Assembly: GCF_905475395.1 (NCBI RefSeq)
Contig: NC_058339.1
Span: 22,514,001-22,578,000, forward strand
Source: Chrysoperla carnea
Lineage: Eukaryota > Arthropoda > Insecta > Neuroptera > Chrysopidae
DNA: 64,000 nt
Reading direction: 5' to 3'
In this document: positions 23,420-35,800 of the stretch, in pieces
Layout: every line of letters begins with the position of its first letter
How positions within the stretch are numbered: position 1 is the stretch's first letter
The notes under the pieces: model-generated
Database searches by the model: none
Told to the model about the DNA's origin: nothing
The model's input: the letters and a program-made list of their open reading frames with translations, nothing else
Position numbers and translations under genes: made by a program

Positions 23420-26400
23420 TTGAAATTTTTGATTCTTTATTATTTTTATTTTTCAAAAATATCTGTATTTCTTCTAAACTTTTATTTTTAGTTTCTGGAA
23501 ATACCATAATTATAATCACAGTATTAATTGTACAACATAAACAGAATAACCAAAATACACTATATATACCAAAATTGATTGATATTATTCGATACGATTG
23601 AATGACAATAAAACGTAATATGTTACCATAAAATTCTATGAAGCAAGACGCAATTGCAATTAAGTTCGAAGGAAACATTTCTCCGACACATACTTGCGGT
23701 AATGGTGTAATACCTATGCTCATGGTAATTTTAGACAAAATTAAGAATATAACAGGTAATAATGTAATTTCTGTTATATATTCAAAATCAATGTACTTTA
23801 AAAAGAAATATAACCCGATTAAAAATAAGCAAATTGCTGTAGAAGAAGTTGACACAATTAATAATGGTCGTCTACCCCATGTGTCAACGAAAAAACTTGC
23901 TAATACAACGGTGAAAACACCAACAGTTGCGAAAGCTATTGAAGCATAATTCGATGATATATCACTACCAATTTCATCGAAAATAGTTTGAGCATATGCT
24001 AAAATGACATTTATACCTGTTAGTGCATTTGTTGTGGTTAAAAGTAATGTATAGAATAGTGCTTTTCGATTCGAATCAATTCGAAATAAATCCAAATATG
24101 AAACATTTTTGTCTTTTAATTCTTTGATATACTCTTGGATTTCAATTAATTTTTCTTGATTGTCATTACTCACTTGAAATTTTTCTAAGGCATCGTATGC
24201 TAATTTCGGTTGGTTTGAAATTACCGAATAGTAGGGAGATTCAGGCATGAACGAAAAACTTAAAATAAACAACAAAATTATAAATATCAATATAATACTA
24301 TTTACTGTAATTGAGACATATGGCCCCATTGCATAAATAATTAAGACACCTATGTTATATTCAGCCATAATAATTGACCCTAATCGTCCACGACGAGTTG
24401 GAGAACTAATTTCACTTATATACATCGGAACAATTGGTGTCGCACCAGCAATACCTATCCCGCATAATATACGACCGACTATTAAACTCCATACACTTGT
24501 TGTTGTCACAAATAATAGTGTGCCAATTAATATTGGTATTGTTGCAAGTACCAAGGTACGTTTTCGTCCTAAAACCATACCACCGATAGCACCCAATATG
24601 GGTGCTGGTATTGAACCGAATGTAAACGATGAAGCTATCCATGAATCTTCTTGTTGCGTTATATTTAATGTAGTGGATTCATTTATTTTTTGTAAAATTG
24701 GTCCAGACCAACCACCATGAACACCGAGTAGAAGATACATCATACTTGCTGCAAAAGAAAGAAAATGTAAATCAGTTTTTATGTAAAGTCAAACAGTGCG
24801 GGGACACAATTGAATATGGACTTTGATATATTTCATTTACAGATTAACTTCATGGATTTGTACAACGCACTGCTAGATATACAGCTAGAGAGACTATAAG
24901 TCGATTTAGCTAATCAGAAGAAACCAGGCAATCCTGAAGATGAAATTTTGCAAACCTTTTTTATAAGTGAACCATAAACATAAGCGAAATGATATTCTGC
25001 TAAAATTGACTTGAGTATGTTGACATTGTTTTATAGGACAAAATGCCCAAATAAGAGTTTAGTTTATCATCAATCCATTCCACAAACTCGACCCCGCATT
25101 TCTCCGCTCACGAAGGAAAGGATTTAATGTATTGATTTTAGATTCAGTAAAAGTTTAGGTTTGTTAAAGTGGAATTGTTGTTAAAAACAGGTACCGAAAC
25201 ACCGTTTCGATTTATTTCGTCTAAATTTGAACTATGCAGGTAGTTTACGTATCCTCCAATGAGAGTAAGCAAGAGAGATATGTTCCGAGGTGAGACTCAC
25301 TCAGTGTAAATACTCTAGTAGTGAGTATATTATCAATTTTTTTATTTTTAATCAATTTTATAGACTAAAACCAATGGTCTTTTCCATTATTAAAATCACT
25401 TACAAAAAAAGAAAAAATTACTTTTTCAATTCAAAGCAACCCTCGAAGAATTTCAGAGAATGAATAACCAAACAAAATTATCCCCAAAAACATTATTCCC
25501 ATCCCCAAACCTTATCATTGGCATGTTTATTCTATGGCATGTAAATTCCTCTTGTAATCCTTTTAACAATAATAAACTATTTTCTGTTTAAATTCTTAAC
25601 AGGTAGTAGACACTCTGTATTTTAACTATTTCTAACACTTCGGAACATCTTTTTAAAATCCAAAAAGGGTAAAGCAAAGTCAAAGCCTGCCTAGCTATGT
25701 GATTGATATTATTTTACGTATAAAAAAGATTCCCTTAATTATTTGACAATCTAAGAAACACGTATACACATACAAATGAATAATAAAAACAAATTAAATA
25801 ATAAAAAGTGTCATAAAAATAATATGCTTATGTGCATGTTATTTCCCGTCAAAATAAAACTTTATAGCCACATTATTTTTTTTCTTCAAATATTGAAGTT
25901 TAAGTTCTGCTAGAAAACGGTTACTAATTTAAAATTAATTGTATGCAGGTAATAAAAAATGAGGATCCCTACATTTACGAGTGCTTCCCATCTTGAAAGT
26001 AAATATAACAAATTTTGTTGCGTGCCCCATAAACTTCAATAAATAACAAAACTTTTGAATCTATTGCGGGACAATTACGTTGTTTTTTTAAATAAATTGA
26101 AAACATAAACTTTACAAGAAATAAACATTGATATCGCATTAATACGTCATTTATGCATACAAATATTTTCTGAATGACGCGCTAAAATCTATTTTTAATT
26201 TCATATTTAAATTAGTTTAAATTTTCTTGGTAAGGTTGTTTTTAATTTAAAGTACCTAAATTTATCAAATTAAATAACATCTAATAAAAAAATAAACTTT
26301 TGTTAGAAGCATTCCAGCAATGCGCCAGGTTGAATGTTAAATTTACTTTAAAAAAATACTTTTTTCGATAGCTTTTCTTACATTTTTTAATAATTGCAAA

Positions 26401-26713
26401 ACATTCACCTAATAAAAAAAATATACGCCATAATCTACGATTAAAATGTAAAACAGTATATCGTGAATGCGTTTACAAATTGAAAAATATACCACAACGG
26501 ATAGATCAACCAATTAATTTAATAAAGTCAACTAATATTTATCGTTTATAAATAATTAAATAATGAAATAGTTTTTTTACCTGTGATAGCACCAAAATAT
26601 TGTAAAAATGGGAAACTACGTTTAATATTTTCATTCTTGTTTATTCCGAATTCAAGGTTAAAATCCACAACATTCTTAGAATTCATTGCACTAACTTTTT
26701 TATTCGAACTCAT
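23415..26713 (-). CDS. Tret1-like MFS sugar transporter, two exons (26713-26581, 24748-23415)
   Basis: A predicted 488-residue, twelve-helix sugar porter of the insect facilitated trehalose transporter type, acting at the plasma membrane; actual sugar unknown. Exon 1 (26713-26581) starts at an ATG and codes a roughly 33-residue polar cytosolic tail plus FPFLQYFGAIT, the start of helix 1. It ends ACAG|GTAAAA. Exon 2 follows TTTCTTTTGCAG and restores the frame (phase 1) with an Ala codon. Motifs: two N-glycosylation sequons in the first outer loop (N67, N73), LGRKR (104-108), PMYISEISSPTRRGRLGS at helices 4/5, PESPYY (213-218), TGIN (288-291), DTWGRRP (333-339), GITPLP (390-395), PETKNKSLEEI (462-472). 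The length is normal for the family. PESPYY instead of PESPRY and loss of the QQ before SGIN are shared with the neighbouring paralogue. The whole C-terminal 444 residues lie in one exon. It is convergent with the + strand gene. Confidence 0.95.
24749..26580 (-). other. Phase-1 intron of the minus-strand transporter (1832 bp)
   Basis: Donor GTAAAAAAAC and acceptor TTTCTTTTGCAG on the minus strand. Joining them gives an uninterrupted 488-codon frame that continues helix 1 exactly. No nested gene or known repeat is visible inside. Confidence 0.9.
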
Positions 26714-28144
26714 AATGTAAACAACTAATCTAAAATGTTTTTTAAATTAATTGGATATTAATATTAATTACGCACCAATCACATAAATGATTAGTTAATT
26801 GCCATAACTTAAAACAAAAATTTGATTAACCACAATCATTTTAAAATAATTAATAAAGAATAATAAATATTTTTTTTACAAGTAAACAAATTTATTTCGC
26901 ACATGAAAGAATTAATTCCAAACTAGTTTTGTGGACATTACGTGATTAAAAATTTCAATTGGTACCTAAACAATGTTGACTATTATCACTAAACGTTTAT
27001 AATTAACTAGGAAATTCATTAATTTTTACAAAAAAAATATTAAAGTTCTTATCTATAAATTATGTTAATTATGTTTTGGTCGCCTTAGACTAGCGAACAT
27101 TGTAAGCATTGTTTACGCAAGACTTTAAATATAATTTACTTAGTGAATTTATTATAGTAAAGGAATCAATGGCATGTATTTACAAAATCTTAAAATTATT
27201 TTTAATTTTTAATTAATGGTAGACGAAATAGAAAAAATATGAAGAAGTATAAATAATTATAGTAATTTTGATGCCTCAAAATTATGAGTAACTTAAAATT
27301 AATGAAAATTTCTCAATGCAATTATAGCTGAGAAAGCATTTTTCTAGATAAAGAGTGTTGAAATTTAGAAAAATTGGAAATTTGTCAAAAGGAACACATT
27401 TTGCTCTATAGGTTGATTCATAATTTATGGCTTACGGTAATGAATCGCGAAAACAATCGCAAGCACAGATATTGAAAAATATGCAGGGTATTTAAACAAT
27501 TAATTCTGTTTTATGTTACACCTGCCTACAATGCCAAAACATTGCTAATTAGATAGCAAGTACAGTTTTGAATGAGTAATCGAAGGTTCGCCTGTACATC
27601 AAAACAAATGCAAATGAATAATTAAATTAGGATCTGTCATTATAAATCAATTTACAGTAAAGTCTACAATTATAAATCATACTTATAAATTTTTTCAGCG
27701 ACTCCTAGACTAGACTAATATTTATTATTTGCAGGTATTTTGAAATCATTGTATTTCCAAAAGTATTCATGTAATTACCGTGTTTAATCTCAAAATCCTT
27801 TAAATATATTCTAAAGAAATTGTTTTTGTCTGATAATTTCAACAATATATTATAATTATTTCTGACTGCGTTATTAGTCCATTTGTTGTATTATTTTAAA
27901 TTGTTTGGGTAGATACTTTATTTTTTTTTACTATTTCTTGATCAATTTAATAACATGGTGAGAGATCGTTTAATAAAAATATTTTTTTTATAATCATTCA
28001 GTGTTAAAACAATTAAATTAAAAAAAAAAATTGTTTGTATTCTTACAAACTTTATAAGGGTCAACGCCAATGCCACTAGTAATAGTAGTTTAGTTAAAAT
28101 AGATAATGGGAAGCGATTAATTTATTTGTCACCATCTAATCTAA
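26714..28144. other. Upstream region of the minus-strand transporter
   Basis: AT-rich, without open frames or dispersed-repeat copies. A possible acceptor-like CATTTTAG lies 18 bases upstream of the minus-strand ATG, so a non-coding 5' exon further away is possible. No promoter motif can be assigned. Confidence 0.4.
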
Positions 28145-28148
28145 TTCA

Positions 28149-28200
28149 ACACTTCACTGAGTTAATTATTGAAATATCATGTATGGACAGTGTTGATTAC
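28149..28200 (-). repeat. Family A, isolated 3'-end fragment
   Basis: Reverse copy of the family-A 3' end (GTAATCAACACTGTC ... TCAACAATTAACTCAGT with changes). It lies 160 bp from, and opposite to, copy A3. Confidence 0.55.
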
Positions 28201-28360
28201 GCAAACGTTTGTTTTTTTAACATCATGTAAGTAAAGAAAGATAGCCACTCTCACACACAAAGTAATAAGAGTATCTGTCTTCTCACTTCCTCCAGTGGAT
28301 ATAGTATATACTTTAAAATGGTATAATTATATTTTTAGAAGCATTATATTTTATATTATT

Positions 28361-28852
28361 ATACCATGTATATGAAATATACCAAGGTATACTAAGTTTA
28401 ATCCCAAGTTGTAACGCTGAAAAATATTGATACTATGAACAAAATTTTGGTATATGTGTTCATAAAATCACCTAATTGGTCCATTTTCGATTGTCTGTCT
28501 GTCGTCTGTACGTCTGTCATCACGATTACTCAAAAACGAAAAGAGTTCGTAAATGAGCAACAGGTCAATTGGGTTTTGAGTCCGTAGGACCCATCTTGTA
28601 AACCGTTAGAGATAGAACAAAAGTTTAAATTTAAAAAATGTTCCTAATAAAAAAATAAACAACTTTTGTTTGAATAATTTTTTCGTAAACATCACTATTT
28701 ACCCTTGAGGGCCCAAATTGTATAGTATGTATTATATGGGAATAGTTTTATATGTGTGGCAAGTATGTATGTGTAATGTGACAGAGTAATCAACGCTGTT
28801 TATACATGGTATTTCAACAATTAACTCAGTCAATTTTTGTTTTCACTTGTTT
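28361..28852 (+). repeat. Dispersed repeat family A, copy A3 (full length)
   Basis: Begins ATACCATGTATATGAAATAT and ends TTTTCACTTGTT. Between them it carries the TCTGTCTGTC stretch, AACTCAAAAACGAAAAGAG, CCCATCTTGTAAACCGTTAG and AATGTGACAGAGTAATCAAC blocks. There is no coding frame. ATACCATGTATA near the 5' end is the inverse of TATACATGGTAT near the 3' end, so a structured or foldback-type non-autonomous element is likely. Confidence 0.75.
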
Positions 28853-29169
28853 TTTTAAATTTAATTGACTTGTTACAATCACAATGTCAAAAAATTAAAG
28901 GTGAAAAGTCCCAGATAAGACTATTTTACTCAATTTACATTGTTAATAAGATTTGATGCTAAAATAGGGGGGGGGGTATGTAATATATTTAGTCAATAAA
29001 TAAATTTGACTACATACAATTTACTTATGATTTTTTACTCGAAAATATAAATCTACATATTTTTTATCAAATATTTTGCAACTCGCTTAATCATACTTAT
29101 AACCAAATATTTTGTCACAGATAGTTAGAAGGTAGTTTACATTTAAAACAATATTTGTTTATCCTAATT

Positions 29170-29560
29170 ATTTCTAAATTGATAACATACATTTTATTTT
29201 TAGACCAGCAGCTATAAATACAAGTTTTATTTAGAACCAGGTATATCCGGAATTTATCTCATGTGAATGGTATTAATTAATGATTGGGGTATATTAATTA
29301 TTATTGAACGTGTTCTTGGAATCAAATATGCTATCCAATTACTTTCAACAAGAATCAAATTACGTTTACCACGTCCTCCAAATAGATATTCTGAATCGAT
29401 AAAGCTATGCAAAACCATTGGTTTACGTAAGGAGTTGGTCCTACTATTGAAATTTCTAAAGATATTATAAAGCTAAAAATACTTAAAGCGTAAGCTTTTA
29501 TTGTACTTAATAATAATAAAATACATTTTGTCCATCTTTCTTGAGGCATCTGTAAATGAC
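29170..29560 (-). pseudogene. Transporter relic, possibly SLC17-like (inorganic phosphate cotransporter type)
   Basis: On the minus strand, directly after a good acceptor (TAGTCATTTACAG), a frame from 29549 reads MPQERW followed by a hydrophobic segment with AYALSIFSFIIS. This resembles the PQRW...YALRVNLS start of helix 1 in insect SLC17-type MFS proteins. Further on, in another frame, come YLFGGRGKRN and IAYLIP (about 29398-29310), like the ERFGGK...LLTP region of helices 2-3. The frame changes in between and the loop is too short, so the piece is broken. A stop follows near 29262. The family assignment is inference from short motifs; other multi-pass families, including sugar porters, could be forced onto the same text. 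Confidence 0.3.
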
Positions 29561-29580
29561 TACATGTAAAAACTTTTAAT

Positions 29581-31025
29581 TTCAGTTGCTCAGATAATTA
29601 AGGTGTATCCAATTCCATACGCGGTATGCTTAACTCCCAAATTTACCTACAGGGTTGAAAGTGTATATTGATTTAGTGTTATAGATATGCCCATTGGAGT
29701 GCCCACAATCCAGCTTCCTTACCACTCTTTTACATAGTGTATTGCATGCATTCAAAAACTGGAAAAAAAGGGAAGTCCAATTTTAAAAATCATCTTCTAA
29801 TAATAAGTAAGTAATGACAGGGAAATAATATTTGGTGCTCACGATTTTTTTACACCGGCCCTGCGATTTTCAAGTCTCTATTCCTTTGTCTTCATTCTCA
29901 AGTCATTGCATTTGTGGAAACAAGGCATATGTGGCTCGATTCGCATGTCGAAAAACTCCAATGTACGTGAACACGAAGGGTATATACGGCTCGATTGGTA
30001 TAGAATTAAGTAGCTACCGGTCTATTTTATGAATTGAGTATAAATATTCAAATTATAGTTATTTTTAATAATTTTCAAAATATTTAAGTAAATAATATTT
30101 TTTTTTCGAATATTTTTATAAAAACCTTTTTCTTCAGAATGGAGAATTTTTTAACCTACCATTAATAACTTTTTATAAATATTATAATTTTTTTTATCAT
30201 GAGGCATTTTGTAATACAAAAAAGGTATATTATTTAAATACAAAAAATTCACAAACAGAATGTTTTACAAGAATAATCATATTCAGCATAAATTTGCAGT
30301 ACGTATATACCTTTAATAAAACCTAAATACCTATAGGTGGAAGGAATATAGAATATAAAAACAGCCTCAAATATGTGTTTGTTGTACAGCTGTTCTTCTT
30401 CTTTCCAAGAATGGAATGACTTAAAATTTTTTTTCACGTGCGTATAGAGCTAGAAAAAGCAGATAAAATATTCTAAAATGGTTAAAAGTTTCTATTTTTT
30501 TATTTAGTAATTCTTATATTTTAACAAAAGTCACAATACCCTATTTTTCTGTATAAAAGAATCTTTTTATGGAAATTCGAATCAAAGCTTTAACCATTTA
30601 ATTAAGATTTTCTGATCATAGGTTAAACGATTTCGCAAACGTTCAAAAATCAAATTTTTGAAATCCTTTTTTTTTTTCATCGTTATTTTTAGTTTGTGCT
30701 CCTTAACACCAAATACAGGAAAGTATACACATTACTTACTCCGAAATTACATTTCATATTTCTGCTACTTAACCTTTCGTGTTAGATAGAAATCGACAGA
30801 ACAGATATCATTGCATAAATTACCATTTCCAATCCTCACAAAGCTTACACACTTGTTTTACCCAAACGTTAATGTTGGAACAAATAATTCAAGTAGAGGA
30901 ATAGTTCTTGTTAGTGGTGAAAATTATAAATCAGGTACAAAATTTTAAACCCATTCAATACATTCTCGGAATGAAATATAACTTTCTTAGTTCTAATTCA
31001 AAATACGATTTCTCAAGAACATATT
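29581..31025. other. Gene-free interval
   Basis: No recognisable exon. The last few hundred bases (about 30770-31025) may be further remains of the retroelement that starts at 31026, but no motif can be read there. Confidence 0.35.
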
Positions 31026-31380
31026 ATTAATTCTGGATCTATGATTTCAGTCGTTCCACGTGATTTTTTGAAATGTTTTAAACATATAAAATTAAAAATT
31101 TGTTCCACAGCCTACAAATACTAAATTTAAAACTTTTAATGCATCCAAATACATCTCGAATTTAGTAAAGATCAAGGTTTTAACTTCGAATTTATTGTTG
31201 GTGAGGTAACATATACAATTCTTGGACTAGATTTTCTCGAAAAATTCAATTTAGAAATTTATTACAATACCTATAAAACTACGTTTCAACTACGTTTCAA
31301 TTACAAGAGATTGCAGAATTCTTATCTGGGCTCAAAATATACTTTTCAAACCAAGTCACTTCCGCCTATTTCTCCCTAAT
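31026..31380 (+). pseudogene. Decayed Ty3/gypsy-type retroelement protease
   Basis: In a single frame the sequence has an INSGSMISVVP segment where retroelement aspartic proteases have a D-T-G-A...S-V-I-P active site. About 50 codons later it has FEFIVGEV-x-x-x-ILGLDFLEKF, matching the conserved end of the domain (F..V..V...ILG.DFL..F). Three stop codons lie between. The catalytic Asp is replaced by Asn and the following Thr and Ala by Ser. The copy is therefore dead as a protease. I see no reverse transcriptase, integrase or long terminal repeats nearby. The family position (Ty3/gypsy) is inferred from the motif pair. Confidence 0.55.
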
Positions 31381-31485
31381 CTTTATGTATGCTTAGATCT
31401 TCAAAAGTACGCAACGGATTTTGATGTGGCTTTTTCTAATAGAAAGGGTGATTCAAGAGGAAGATTTTTTTGTATAAAAATTCAA
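31366..31485 (+). repeat. Family B2 repeat fragment
   Basis: TATGTATGCTTAGATCTTCA, CGCAACGGATTTTG and GTGATTCAAGAGG match the copy at 9300. It sits at the end of the protease relic; no CTAGT end was seen. Confidence 0.5.
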
Positions 31486-32274
31486 ACCTCTTGTGTCACA
31501 AGGCACTACATAATTACTACATAGCTAACTACTACATAATCTGAGAAAATTTAGAGCCACTTTGTATTTTTATGGCTATGTATTGTATCAAATACAAAAT
31601 ATTTACCAATTTTTTCCATCAACAATGTTGTGAACATACCAACAAACAACAATGGATTTTTATTGTTATGGAATGAACATATATTTTGTTTAAATTTAAT
31701 GTACCGTAATGGGTGTTACAATGGTGCTATTATATTCCAATATGTTTATATAAATTTTAGTTACAAAAAAAAAAAAACCAATGATAATAAAAATATTTAT
31801 TGGAGATAGTGTTCTTTTTTTTGTCAGTAGAATGTGTCTGAAACTCGACGACAATCACAACACAAAGTTGGTATTTTCTTATAACAAACTTTTCTATCAC
31901 CTTTTGTAGATGAAATAAAATCCAGCAGCTGTTGTTCACCAAGAACAATTTCGCTATATACTTACTATAGGTTACAGTATACCTACATTATTGTATGTTG
32001 AAAATTTATAACACTGTTTTAATAATATCTACTTCAGTGTCCCATAAAAATATGTTCGCTGACATAACGTACATATTTTTTATTTTATACCCAAAGCTAC
32101 AAAACACATTTAAATAGGAAACGTCTAGGTGACCGGCGCCGTAAACGGCATTATAATTGTCCGAACAGAGTAGATATTAATTAGTTTACTCAAATTATTA
32201 CTTTTTGACTAGATTACAGTTGTTTTTGCTTCAAAAAAAAATTAATTTTGAGGATATTTTTTAAGCACTGAAAA

Positions 32275-32810
32275 AGTCCCAGAGGAAGATGATGTAATTG
32301 GGCCGATTTTGAGAAACTCCAGTTTTACATATTTTCGCGGATTTAAGGCAGCAATATCCGAATCAAACCTTTTCAATGTGATGTCTGTGTGTGTGTGTAC
32401 GTATGTGCGTATGTTCGCTCGGATTCTTTCGCCTCGAATATCTCGCGAAACAATTTTGACATTTACACGTGAAATTACTCATTCGACGCGTAATCGCGTT
32501 TTTGAAAACTGAAAGAGATTGCAGCAAAATTATAATTGAACCGTTTTTAATGGTATTAAAAAAATTGGAAAAAAACTGAATAAACAGAATCTGAAAAGTG
32601 GATTATCTCTGGAAAAGTACATTATCTATGGAGATAATGATCGTTCCAGCATAAGTTCGAAGAATATGTATATGTTCGAAGAATAATCTAATGAAGGCTA
32701 ACAAGACCTTTTTTTTAATGTTTTTTCCTCTTTGGGAAGTTACTCGTGTAGACTACAGGGGTTGCACTCACATGACTTCAGTACCACACCGACTATGTAC
32801 TGACAATTTA
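32275..32810 (-). repeat. Dispersed repeat family C, copy 1
   Basis: Reverse of the copies at 52721 and 60255. It contains CAATATCCGAATCAAACC, TTCAATGTGATGTC, a GT-rich run, CGACGCGTAATCGCG and TACAGGGGTTGCACTCACATGA. The CGACGCGTAATCGCG block and the alternating GT/CA run are diagnostic. The open frame at 32309-32512 lies inside the repeat. Confidence 0.75.
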
Positions 32811-35800
32811 TTTTCTTAAAATAATTATAGAGATTCTTGACTCAACAAAAACAAAAATTTTCACTTGTTATTGTAACATCCAAGTAAGGGATTTTTTCTT
32901 GATTTTAATTTCAATAAAAAAAGAAGTGAAATTATTGAAAAATCTACTCAACAAAACATAGAAGTATTCAGATGAATAGCTAACGCCGGTATGCTATGCT
33001 AAAACTAATAAGACTTCCATTTATCTACCACGATCGGCAATGGTTAAAATCGCTGATATTTACGGTTAAAAATTATTTTCTGCGGCGAATAATTTAAAAT
33101 ATTTGTTACCAGTGACGGTCATGTAGACAATACCTATTTTAATAACAAAATATTCAAAAGTCAGTTGGTAGGTACCACTCAATTTTATAAATTTTATGTA
33201 TAATGTTATTTATATATCGATACAATTTTGACATATAAATAACATTTTTTATTTTCTTAACATGCCTACAATATCCGAATCATATTATATATTTCCTTCC
33301 TTCCATATCTAACCTAAGACTCATTCTTTTATTATATTTATATATGCCGATCGATAATCTTCGATCGTTTTCGATAACTATTAAATCTGTAGATAGTTAA
33401 ATTTTCAATTAATTCTATTAATTTTCAATCTAAGCTATGTATACAATCCATAGACTTATAGGTCGTTTCATACAATTATAATATTATTAAAAGTTAATAA
33501 TACTTAATTAAAAGTTTATAAATATTTTATTGAATGATATATTTTTAAAGTATGATCATCCAAAAATGTCGCCGCTCATCATGTGAGCTATTTTTGTCAA
33601 TAGTTCAAGTATAGTAAATTTAGACTACACTGTGCTAGGCATAGAATAAGGCTGTAAACCTTTTTCTCTGCAGTAAGAGACTTTTCAATTATTACACTTA
33701 TTTAAATATTCTGTTTCCTTGCAATACATTGTTCAAGTTTTCCTCAAAGGTGTTGTATCAAGATGTCAGTCTTTATAAAGTAAATTTAAAATAAACTTTA
33801 TAATAAAAAGGATATATCTTTAAAAGATATAACGTATTTTGTCGTGTACTTATATAGAAATTTGCTTCGAAAAAAGAAGAATTTGCAGACGTAACAGTAA
33901 AAATTAAATGATTAGTTTTTAAAAGATGGAAATGAAAATACGATCATGTAAAAATAATAGACAAATTTTCAATTGAAGTAACATCTGGTGTCATATCATT
34001 CCTATCTTATAAGAGATCTTAAAAGCAGATTATTATATAATAATATACATATACGTATTCTTCTACAGGATGAGGAATAACTTAGTTATTTCAATGTATA
34101 TGTCTGTTTAAATTATATAAAAGCAGCAGAGGAGCATTTTTTGATATGATTTTTTATGACTTAAAATTGCACAAAAACGTAATATTAAATTTATGTATTT
34201 TGTTAATACGTAAACTTAAAATTACTTTTTGTTTTTGTTTACTTATAATCATGTATACGATATTTATTTACATCAAGATCTCTCGATTATAATTGATGAT
34301 TTTTAATATGATACATACAGCGTAAACTAAATATGGACAAATATATTGCCTAGTAATCTTAATTAAAGAGAATTGAAAATTGCCCTACCAATTAGACCAT
34401 TCGAGTTGTAGACTCAGAGTGCAATTTTTTCGTAAAGTTAATCTTAAGTTTTTTATAATAGAATTTATTTGAATCTATTTTTTCTGTGCAGAACGCAGTT
34501 TAGAGTAGCAAATTTAAGAAATTCATTCATAGATAATAGATAAGTTATTTATTTATTTTTAATTTTAAAAGTTTGCCTATATCTACACGTAATTGACTAT
34601 AATATAAAATTATAAGCAATTAATTAATGCGAAGGGGCACTTATTTACATTCTGCACAAAGCGAAAAACGCTACACTTCGAACATTCTTGAAACCCGAAA
34701 TCGCAGTGTCACGATATTCATTTTATTGTTGCACTCAACTGACTGAGATTAGTACCACAGTGGAAAGGAAAATATCTTTTTCCGAAACCTGTACATAAAT
34801 AAACTAACGTAAATGGTATTATATCGAAGTTGAAGTATGAAGAACACAGATGTATATAAAATCTATTTACAATAAAGAAGTATAACACGCTACTACTATT
34901 CTATTATAAAAGTAAAGAAATTCATAGTATTTTAAAGTACATTTTTAGTAGTAACAGCCATCTTATCTATATGTCTGTGTTATTTGTTTGCTCTTCAAGC
35001 TGCATCCGTAGATAATAGTATTATTATTGTTGTTATTAGTGACGTGCTACTCCTGTATATATCTTTTCTAACTGTTATAGCATGCATATTATATATATAT
35101 TATAAAGTGTGATTTTTTAAAAAGTTTCCTTATATTCCTAAAACAAAATCATAAAATCAAACGATATCATAAAATGCGAAAAAAGTATCGGCTTATTTAA
35201 GGGAAAATGTAAATACAGTAATTCGTTTTTACTGAGACGTCTTTATGCTCGTACATGGGTAAATTTTGTGTTTTAAAAATGGAACTATTATTCCTTTCGA
35301 AAATTTTTGATTTTTGACCCAACTAAAGCGTGTCATTTAGTTAAAATTTGTGAAAATAATATACGTAAAAACCTTCGTGAAAAGAAAAATTAAGAATTTG
35401 TAAAAAAATTATTATTTGGAGAATTTTATGGTTAAAAATTGTCTATGTTTGCATTTCATTTTCAAAATATAAAGGCTGGAATGTTTTTTAAAAATCATCC
35501 TGTATAATATATTATGCTTCAAACGTGTAAATTTCCATTGTATAATAAATTTTATACTATGACACTGGTTTTGATTGTGCCAATAAAACTATTGTAATTT
35601 ATTTTCATAGTTTGCTAAATATGAAAAAATTAGGGCAAATTGAACAAATTTAATATACCGTTTCTTATTATAAAAACTTCCACCGTAAAATTGAAACTGT
35701 ATGCTTACGTGAAGCGGAGAGTAGATGGACGACGGTATCTTAATGGAAGTCTCAAATCGGGTCAGTATATGACAGTCAATTAAAAATTTCTGGGAAATTA

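Noticed and set aside
23638..24720. Open frames on + at 23638-23949 and 24352-24720, and on - at 24412-24642
   Set aside because: They are antisense or out-of-frame shadows of the minus-strand sugar transporter, which has all the family motifs.
32309..32512. 67-codon frame with Arg/Ser-rich text
   Set aside because: Lies within dispersed repeat family C; the other two copies do not keep the frame.
34380..34435. tRNA-like text on the minus strand (TGGTCTAATTGG, CTCGAATGG)
   Set aside because: The box-B-like motif precedes the box-A-like motif, and no acceptor stem or cloverleaf can be formed by eye.
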